DNA of 64,000 nt. It comes from Ornithinibacillus californiensis. GTDB lineage: Bacteria; Bacillota; Bacilli; Bacillales; Amphibacillaceae. Shown piece after piece: positions 58,744 through 64,000 of the stretch (the first letter of the stretch is position 1; each line of letters begins with the position of its first letter). The position numbers were made by a program, and so were the translations under genes. The notes below the pieces were generated by a model. It worked only from the letters and a program-made list of their open reading frames with translations, did no database searches and had not been told where the DNA came from. The stretch is from NCBI RefSeq assembly GCF_001038485.1, contig NZ_LDUE01000006.1, positions 44,601-108,600 of the forward strand, read 5' to 3'.

Positions 58744-59339
58744 TGAAAATTGATCACTCGCAGCCTCTTGAATATGGTACACATCAAAACCAAATGAATA
58801 TCCTAGGCTTTTGGATATTCTTAGGCGCAGAAATTATGTTATTTGGTACACTTTTTGCATCTTACTTCACACTAGAAAACGGTGTTGGTAATGGTCCTAG
58901 TGGTGCCGAGATATTCGAAATAACACCAGTATTAATGGAAACTATCATTCTCTTAACTAGTAGCTTCACGATTGGTCTGGCAACCCATGCCATGCGTATT
59001 AACAATAAGAAAGCAACACTTGCGTTCTTAGCGATTACGCTAGTGTTAGGATTATCATTCTTAAGTGTCGAAGTTTACGAGTTTATTCACTATTATCATG
59101 TTGGTGCAACCCTGCAAACAAGTGGGTTCACTGCTATTCTTTTAACAACTCTAGGGACACATGGTGCCCACGTTACATTTGGTCTATTCTGGGGATTCTT
59201 TATCCTCCTACAGATTAAAAAACGTGGATTTACACCTGAAACAACAAATAAATCCTTTATCTTCTCACTATATTGGCATTTCCTAGATGTTGTCTGGATC
59301 TTTATCTTCAGCTTCATCTACTTGAAAGGAATGATGTAA
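58743..59339 (+). CDS. qoxC: Cytochrome aa3 quinol oxidase subunit III (QoxC)
   Basis: 198 aa with five TM helices of the subunit III family (NILGFWIFLGAEIMLFGTLFASYF, ILLTSSFTIGLATHAM, GTHGAHVTFGLFWGFFI, YWHFLDVVWIFIFSFIYL). The conserved EVYEFIHYY is in place. Overlaps qoxB by one nucleotide. Confidence 0.96.
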   Translation: MKIDHSQPLEYGTHQNQMNILGFWIFLGAEIMLFGTLFASYFTLENGVGNGPSGAEIFEITPVLMETIILLTSSFTIGLATHAMRINNKKATLAFLAITLVLGLSFLSVEVYEFIHYYHVGATLQTSGFTAILLTTLGTHGAHVTFGLFWGFFILLQIKKRGFTPETTNKSFIFSLYWHFLDVVWIFIFSFIYLKGMM

Positions 59340-59341
59340 AC

Positions 59342-59626
59342 ATGAAAGAATTATTTCCAGCGAAACAAGTGATAGGCTTTGTCTTCTCACTCATTCTTAC
59401 AGCTGTGGCACTTACTGTTTACTTCCTTGATATGTCATTTGAAATGGGTATAACAATCTTGTTAGTTACAGCATTTATCCAAGCAGCACTTCAATTAGTA
59501 TTCTTTATGCATGCTGGAGAATCAGAGGATAAAAAGGCTATTTACACAAACGTTTATTACGGAATAGCTATTGCACTAGTAACAGTATTTGGTACACTGT
59601 TAACTCTAATTTGGGGTTATATGTAA
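59342..59626 (+). CDS. qoxD: Cytochrome aa3 quinol oxidase subunit IV (QoxD)
   Basis: 94-aa protein with three TM helices (QVIGFVFSLILTAVALTVYF, GITILLVTAFIQAALQLVFFMHAG, YYGIAIALVTVFGTLLTLIWGYM), the subunit IV pattern with the characteristic AALQLVFFMH. Start at 59342, 2 nt after the qoxC stop; a longer frame from 59273 overlaps qoxC and is not the gene. Completes the operon. Confidence 0.93.
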   Translation: MKELFPAKQVIGFVFSLILTAVALTVYFLDMSFEMGITILLVTAFIQAALQLVFFMHAGESEDKKAIYTNVYYGIAIALVTVFGTLLTLIWGYM

Positions 59627-59630
59627 AAAG

Positions 59631-59664
59631 AAAGAAGCTCTGTCAAAGTAGACGGAGCTTCTTT
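59631..59664 (+). terminator. Terminator of qoxABCD
   Basis: Stem AAAGAAGCTCTGTC (59631-59644) with GACGGAGCTTCTTT (59651-59664), one G-U pair, then TGTTATG. It also abuts the convergent small membrane gene. Confidence 0.87.
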
Positions 59665-59666
59665 TG

Positions 59667-59894
59667 TTATGATATTGTTTTTCGCTTATTTTTCTCAACA
59701 ACTTCTTCTGTAGCAACTAAGAAAATCCCCATAATGAATATGAATACTCCACCCATTGCTACACCAATGCCAATTCCTGTTAATGCTGCGTAACCGTTTG
59801 CAAAATAGCCATATAAAAATGCTAGCATACCAACAATGACTAATGTGCCACAAAGAATACTAACTGCCCTTAATACTTTCGCAGAATTTACCAT
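59667..59894 (-). CDS. 75-aa two-helix membrane protein
   Basis: Start taken at the ATG (59894) after GGGGGA; the upstream ATG 14 codons earlier lacks one. Two TM helices (LRAVSILCGTLVIVGMLAFLYGYFA and GIGIGVAMGGVFIFIMGIFLVATEE) with a Gly-rich hinge. Charged C-terminus (KNKRKTIS). Unrecognised. It lies convergent to qoxD. Confidence 0.6.
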   Translation of the reverse strand: MVNSAKVLRAVSILCGTLVIVGMLAFLYGYFANGYAALTGIGIGVAMGGVFIFIMGIFLVATEEVVEKNKRKTIS

Positions 59895-60069
59895 AAATAA
59901 ATCCCCCTTCTTTCTTATATTATTCAACGCGTTCACAAATTTGTCAAACTTTTATCATTTAGTGTTTCGCCTCTTTTCATATGGTTTGTACATATTACTC
60001 ACTCCTAATCATTAGTCGGCACGTATGCTATCGTGAGTAAAAATATTTTGAAAAGGAGTGAGAAGTATT

Positions 60070-61353
60070 ATGCTAGGGTTTTCTATCATTCAAATGGTTA
60101 GAAGAAATGGAAAAAAACTTGACCAAACACTTCGAAAAGAGTTAATCCAGTTTTATCAACCATTTCGCTCTGTACCCTGTTTTCTACACAGGCCACTAGA
60201 GTCCATTCGTAAAAGGACTAAAAACTACCCAGTCATTATCGAGTTTGAACAAACGTCCTTTGAAGCTGGAATACAAGAAGTTCAAAGTGCAAAATGTAAG
60301 AATTTGAAAACGTTCCCCCTTGTCACTTGCTGTTCTGCCAAACTGTCTCTAGCAAATTTAGAAAAATTACTTGAAAGCTGTTCCTCGATTAAGAAAGTAT
60401 ATTACGACCGTGAAGTAACTGCTTTACTCGATACAGCAACTTCCTCTGTTCAATCAACTCTATTACACCAATCAGGATATACTGGAGTTGGTAAAACAAT
60501 TGCGATTGTTGATACTGGCATTCACCCACATGAAGATTTAAGTGGTCGTATCACTGGGTTTGTTGATTTTGTTAATGGGCAAATAGATCCTTATGATGAT
60601 AACGGGCATGGAACTCACTGTGCTGGTGATGCTGCAGGAAATGGATTATCCTCCAATGATCGAAATTATATAGGACCTGCTCCAGAGGCAGATTTAGTAG
60701 GCGTAAAAGTACTGGATAAAATGGGGTCTGGTACGCTATCAACTGTAATAGAAGGAATTCAATGGTGTGTGCAGAATAGGCATCAATATAACATTGATAT
60801 CCTGTCCCTCTCGCTAGGCGCAGAAGCTATTGAATCCGCCAAAGAGGATCCAGTAGTTCAGGCAGTTGATAGAGCTTGGGAAAGCGGTATTGTAGTATGT
60901 GTGGCAGCTGGTAATTCAGGGCCTAAATATGAAACGATTGCAAGTCCAGGTATTAGTCCATTAGTAATAACTGTTGGTGCGGCTGATGATAATGAATCTA
61001 CTAACCGTACAGACGATATCGTAGCAGAGTTTTCTAGTCGTGGACCTGCAATTGATGGAAATATAAAGCCAGACCTAATAACACCTGGGGTAAATATTAC
61101 CTCTTTAAGAGCTCCTGGTTCTTTTCTTGATAAAACTAACAAAGCCGCTCGAGTTAGCACAAACTATATCTCCTTATCTGGTACCTCTATGGCAACACCA
61201 ATATGTGCGGGCATTGTTGCACAACTACTTCAAAAAGAACCTCATCTAAACCCTAATCAAGTAAAACAAAGACTATTACAAGCATGCACGGATATTGGAC
61301 AACCACCTAATGTACAAGGAAGCGGTTATCTAAACGCAGCAAATCTACTATAA
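60070..61353 (+). CDS. aprX: AprX-like intracellular subtilisin (S8)
   Basis: 427-aa S8 peptidase without signal peptide and with an N-terminal region of about 130 residues (CFLHRPLESIRKRTKNYPVIIEF...), as in Bacillus AprX. Catalytic Asp in AIVDTGIHPHEDL, His in NGHGTHCAGDAAG, Asn in AAGNSGPKYE, Ser in SGTSMATPICAG. Start: ATG at 60070 preceded by AAAAGGAG; the GTG at 60058 overlaps that site. Stationary-phase expressed in B. subtilis; not needed for growth. Several Cys in the N-terminal region (VTCCSAKL, ESCSS) are unusual for an S8 enzyme. Confidence 0.9.
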   Translation: MLGFSIIQMVRRNGKKLDQTLRKELIQFYQPFRSVPCFLHRPLESIRKRTKNYPVIIEFEQTSFEAGIQEVQSAKCKNLKTFPLVTCCSAKLSLANLEKLLESCSSIKKVYYDREVTALLDTATSSVQSTLLHQSGYTGVGKTIAIVDTGIHPHEDLSGRITGFVDFVNGQIDPYDDNGHGTHCAGDAAGNGLSSNDRNYIGPAPEADLVGVKVLDKMGSGTLSTVIEGIQWCVQNRHQYNIDILSLSLGAEAIESAKEDPVVQAVDRAWESGIVVCVAAGNSGPKYETIASPGISPLVITVGAADDNESTNRTDDIVAEFSSRGPAIDGNIKPDLITPGVNITSLRAPGSFLDKTNKAARVSTNYISLSGTSMATPICAGIVAQLLQKEPHLNPNQVKQRLLQACTDIGQPPNVQGSGYLNAANLL

Positions 61354-61380
61354 ATAGCATTCTACTATTTTCATTATCTC

Positions 61381-61425
61381 CAGGAATCTGTAAGTCTACA
61401 ATACTTGCAGATTCCTGACTTTTTT
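61381..61425 (+). terminator. Terminator of aprX-like gene
   Basis: Stem CAGGAATCTGTAAG (61381-61394) with CTTGCAGATTCCTG (61404-61417), one G-U pair, then ACTTTTTT. Confidence 0.88.
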
Positions 61426-61516
61426 AAAAATTGTTTGTAATTTTTGAAACCTAAGTTACAATAGATACGTATAATAGTTACTCGGAAATTTTGAATCTAC
61501 AGATAGGATGATGCTT

Positions 61517-62053
61517 ATGACATTATTTGGCGTTGATATCCAAACTATTTATCTAACTACATTGATCATTTCTGGCTGTCTAACCGTCCTTTTTATCTTT
61601 TTTGGTGATGTATTAGATGCTGCCAGCGAAGGAGTCCCCTTCTTAAACCCAACACTTATATTAGCCTTTCTAGTATTCCTTTCATCATCTGGTTATGTAT
61701 TGGAATTAATAACACCCTTCTCAAGTGTAATCATACTCATTATTTCTATTGGATTCGCCCTAATAATGGATGTATTACTTAATTTCTTTGTATTAATTCC
61801 GCTAGCATCAGCTGAAGAATCACTTATACTAACCGAAGAATCGCTAAAAGGACGTGTAGGAAAGCTTATTATTTCTGTTCCTGAAAACGGGTTTGGAGAA
61901 ATCGTTATTGATGGTAAGGGCGGCATGATCACTAGACCAGCAGCAAGTTATGAAAACAGCCCTATTCCTGAGGGAACCGAAGTACTGATTTTGGATATTA
62001 AAGACGGTGTTCTATACGTTATCCCGTATGATTTAGAATCCGAGATGTCTTGA
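61517..62053 (+). CDS. NfeD-family membrane protein, flotillin partner (YuaF-like)
   Basis: 178 aa: three or four TM helices (about 10-30, 48-65, 70-95) and a C-terminal OB-fold domain (SLKGRVGKLIISVPENGFGEIVIDG... PIPEGTEVLILDIKDGVLYVIPY) typical of NfeD1b proteins. Start: ATG at 61517 after TAGGA; the ATG at 61508 touches the site. It lies 48 nt before the flotillin gene, the yuaF-floT arrangement of B. subtilis. Confidence 0.88.
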   Translation: MTLFGVDIQTIYLTTLIISGCLTVLFIFFGDVLDAASEGVPFLNPTLILAFLVFLSSSGYVLELITPFSSVIILIISIGFALIMDVLLNFFVLIPLASAEESLILTEESLKGRVGKLIISVPENGFGEIVIDGKGGMITRPAASYENSPIPEGTEVLILDIKDGVLYVIPYDLESEMS

Positions 62054-62101
62054 TCTAGTACGGATTATACCGTATTAAGTATATTTTAAGGGGGAAAATT
62101 A

Positions 62102-63682
62102 ATGGGAGATTTATTAGGTGGAGTGACTATTCTTATTGCAATTGCTGTCTTTCTTGTAATTGCACTTATTGCTGTATTTATTAAAAAGTACCGTACAGCT
62201 GGACCAGATGAGGCATTAATTGTTACTGGTAGTTACTTAGGAAATGGTAAAACAGTACATACCGACGAATCAGGCAATAAAATTAAAATTATACGCGGTG
62301 GAGGAACATTTGTACTGCCTGTGTTCCAGCAAGGAGAGCAACTTAGCTTACTATCTAGTAAAATAGATGTAACGACTCCAGAAGTATATACAGAACAGGG
62401 TGTACCTGTTATGGCTGATGGTACTGCTATTATCAAAATTGGCGGTACTATTAATGAAATTGCAACTGCTGCCGAACAATTTTTAGGAAAGTCAAAGGAA
62501 GATCGAGAAAATGAAGCAAAGGAAGTTTTAGAAGGACATCTACGTTCTATCCTTGGATCAATGACTGTTGAAGAAATCTATAAAAACCGTGAAAAGTTTT
62601 CACAAGAGGTTCAACGTGTTGCATCTCAAGATTTAGCTAAAATGGGGTTAAACATTGTATCGTTTACCATTAAAGATGTTCGAGACAAAAATGGTTATCT
62701 AGAATCGTTAGGTAAGCCGAGAATAGCTCAAGTAAAACGCGATGCTGATATTGCAACAGCAGAAGCTGACAAAGAAACTCGAATTAAACAAGCAGAGGCG
62801 GCTAAAGAAGCTAAAAAAGCTGAATTAGAACGTGCAACCGAGATTGCAGAAGCAGAAAAAGAAAACCAACTAAAAACTGCTGAATATAGACGTGAACAAG
62901 ATGTTGCAAAAGCACGCGCCGATCAAGCATATGACTTAGAAAATGCTCGTGCACAACAAGAAGTAACCGAACAAGAAATGCAAATTAAAATCATTGAACG
63001 TCAGAAACAAATTGAATTAGAAGAAAAAGAGATCTTACGTAGAGAAAGACAATACGACTCAGAAGTTAAGAAAAAGGCTGATGCTGATCGTTATGCAGTT
63101 GAGCAAGCGGCGATTGCTGAAAAAGCAAAACAAATTGCTGCTGCAGATGCAAATCAGTATAGAATTGAATCGCAAGCAAAAGCGGATGCAGAAAAAGTAC
63201 GTGTAGATGGTCTTGCAAAAGCCGAAGCTCAACGTGCTCAAGGTGAATCTGAGGCAGAAGTAATTCGCCTTAAAGGTCTTGCGGAAGCTGAAGCGAAGCG
63301 AAAAATCGCTGAAGCCTTCGAGGAATACGGTCAAGCGGCCATTCTTGATATGGTCATTCGAATGCTTCCTGAGTATGCGAAAGAAATCGCTAGTCCACTA
63401 GGAAATATTGATAAGATCACAGTTGTTGATACTGGTGGAAATGGGAAAAATGGTGGCGGTGCTAACAAGGTAACTGGCTATGCTACTGATTTAATGGCAT
63501 CCTTGCAAGAAACACTGAAAGCTTCATCAGGTATTGATGTAAAAGAGCTTCTTGGAGGTATAGCTGGTAGTAGTAAACTAGGTGCTTCAGATCGTGATGG
63601 ATTATCTTTCGAGTTAGAAGAACCAAGTAATAATACAGCTAACGATACAGAAAAGAAGACTGAAGAAGAAGTTTCTCGATAA
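62102..63682 (+). CDS. floT: Flotillin FloT
   Basis: 526-aa membrane scaffold. N-terminal hydrophobic hairpin (GVTILIAIAVFLVIALIAVFI), SPFH/PHB domain (about 40-200), and a long coiled coil (about 200-400) very rich in Ala, Glu, Lys, Arg and Gln (repeated KAEAEAxR, ADADR motifs). The end has a Gly-rich patch (GGNGKNGGGANK) and a disordered acidic tail (NNTANDTEKKTEEE). Builds functional membrane microdomains. Ribosome binding site AAGGGGG. Confidence 0.95.
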   Translation: MGDLLGGVTILIAIAVFLVIALIAVFIKKYRTAGPDEALIVTGSYLGNGKTVHTDESGNKIKIIRGGGTFVLPVFQQGEQLSLLSSKIDVTTPEVYTEQGVPVMADGTAIIKIGGTINEIATAAEQFLGKSKEDRENEAKEVLEGHLRSILGSMTVEEIYKNREKFSQEVQRVASQDLAKMGLNIVSFTIKDVRDKNGYLESLGKPRIAQVKRDADIATAEADKETRIKQAEAAKEAKKAELERATEIAEAEKENQLKTAEYRREQDVAKARADQAYDLENARAQQEVTEQEMQIKIIERQKQIELEEKEILRRERQYDSEVKKKADADRYAVEQAAIAEKAKQIAAADANQYRIESQAKADAEKVRVDGLAKAEAQRAQGESEAEVIRLKGLAEAEAKRKIAEAFEEYGQAAILDMVIRMLPEYAKEIASPLGNIDKITVVDTGGNGKNGGGANKVTGYATDLMASLQETLKASSGIDVKELLGGIAGSSKLGASDRDGLSFELEEPSNNTANDTEKKTEEEVSR

Positions 63683-63687
63683 CATTC

Positions 63688-63716
63688 AAAGCGCACCTTG
63701 TAGGGTGCGCTTTTTT
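63688..63716 (+). terminator. Terminator of floT
   Basis: Stem AAAGCGCACC (63688-63697) with GGTGCGCTTT (63704-63713), followed by TTTTAG. The following ~130 nt to the rRNA terminator hold no gene. Confidence 0.9.
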
Positions 63717-63845
63717 AGTGGAATGACAGAGGATTGTTGCCTAATCACTCAATTAGGATATCAGCTCACTTCGCTAAAAGGAAAATTCTTATCTACTCTT
63801 GAATAAGATACTGGTGAAAGTTTAGTTATTAAATTGCTAACAAAA

Positions 63846-63878
63846 AAACCAAGAGACGAATGAATCATCTCTTGGTTT
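63846..63878 (-). terminator. rRNA operon terminator
   Basis: On the minus strand AAACCAAGAGA (63878-63868) pairs with TCTCTTGGTTT (63856-63846), loop of 11 nt, followed by TTTTG. Directly after 5S rRNA. Confidence 0.88.
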
Positions 63879-63884
63879 ACTATT

Positions 63885-64000
<116 letters not shown>

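Noticed and set aside
59273..59626. Longer 117-aa version of qoxD
   Set aside because: The additional 23 residues overlap qoxC out of frame and are not QoxD-like; the ATG at 59342 gives the normal family length.

Overview
The window is about 64 kb of low-GC DNA from an endospore-forming member of the Bacillaceae. The evidence is strong purine-rich ribosome binding sites, GTG and TTG starts, U-tailed intrinsic terminators after most transcription units, and many sporulation or germination genes: a Spo0E-like phosphatase, a seven-gene spoVA cluster, a gerA-type receptor operon, SpoIID- and YjcZ-family proteins. The gene content would fit the Oceanobacillus/Ornithinibacillus/Virgibacillus group, but that placement is a guess. 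Nearly everything looks chromosomal. There is no transposase, integrase, CRISPR array or plasmid gene. The window closes on the 3' end of an rRNA operon (5S rRNA, minus strand).

Layout. 0-4 kb: end of a PatA-type aminotransferase, a Spo0E-like protein, signal peptidase I, a miniature repeat abutting a 29-aa membrane protein, then a zinc-ribbon membrane protein paired with a membrane-anchored trypsin-like protease. 4-8 kb: a PAS-PAS-GGDEF-EAL protein and a KtrB/TrkH potassium channel subunit. 7.6-11.6 kb: a CdaR/PucR-type regulator followed by glycolate oxidase genes glcD and glcF. 13.2-21.1 kb: a sporulation block with the gene order of the spoVA-2mob heat-resistance operon (DUF1657, YhcN-like lipoprotein, spoVAC, spoVAD, spoVAEb, DUF1657, YetF-like), directly followed by a gerA/gerB/gerC receptor operon and a small two-helix gene that may be its fourth subunit. 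21-25 kb: glutamate-dehydrogenase-like enzyme with a linked transporter, and a TPP-riboswitch-controlled thiT. 25-28.7 kb: an M3 peptidase and a stand-alone holin/amidase lysis pair with three tandem wall-binding-like repeats. 29-39.6 kb: YceI, VanW, NDH-2, a DUF2663-like protein, a secreted SpoIID/LytB protein, a PyrR-attenuated uracil permease, topB, an SRPBCC protein and a PBP4-family peptidase.

39.6-43.2 kb is the most regulatory stretch. An RNPP-type regulator (HTH plus TPR) is followed 15 nt later by a 44-aa exported pro-peptide gene, which is the layout of a peptide quorum-sensing cassette. Next to it is an ABC-F ribosome-protection-type ATPase behind a transcription attenuator. 43-55 kb: chemoreceptor, amidohydrolase, a Tyr/Pro-rich probable spore protein, Y-family polymerase, type II pantothenate kinase, BCCT transporter, secreted subtilase, alpha/beta hydrolase, Hsp20, a YjaZ-like metalloprotease and a YjcZ-family peptide followed by a structured, terminated RNA. 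55.7-59.6 kb: qoxABCD (cytochrome aa3 quinol oxidase) with two Rex-like operators around its promoter. 60-63.7 kb: AprX-like intracellular protease and the NfeD/flotillin pair.

Coordinates of small genes, start choices and stem-loops were read by hand from the sequence. Family names rest on recognised motifs, not on database searches.
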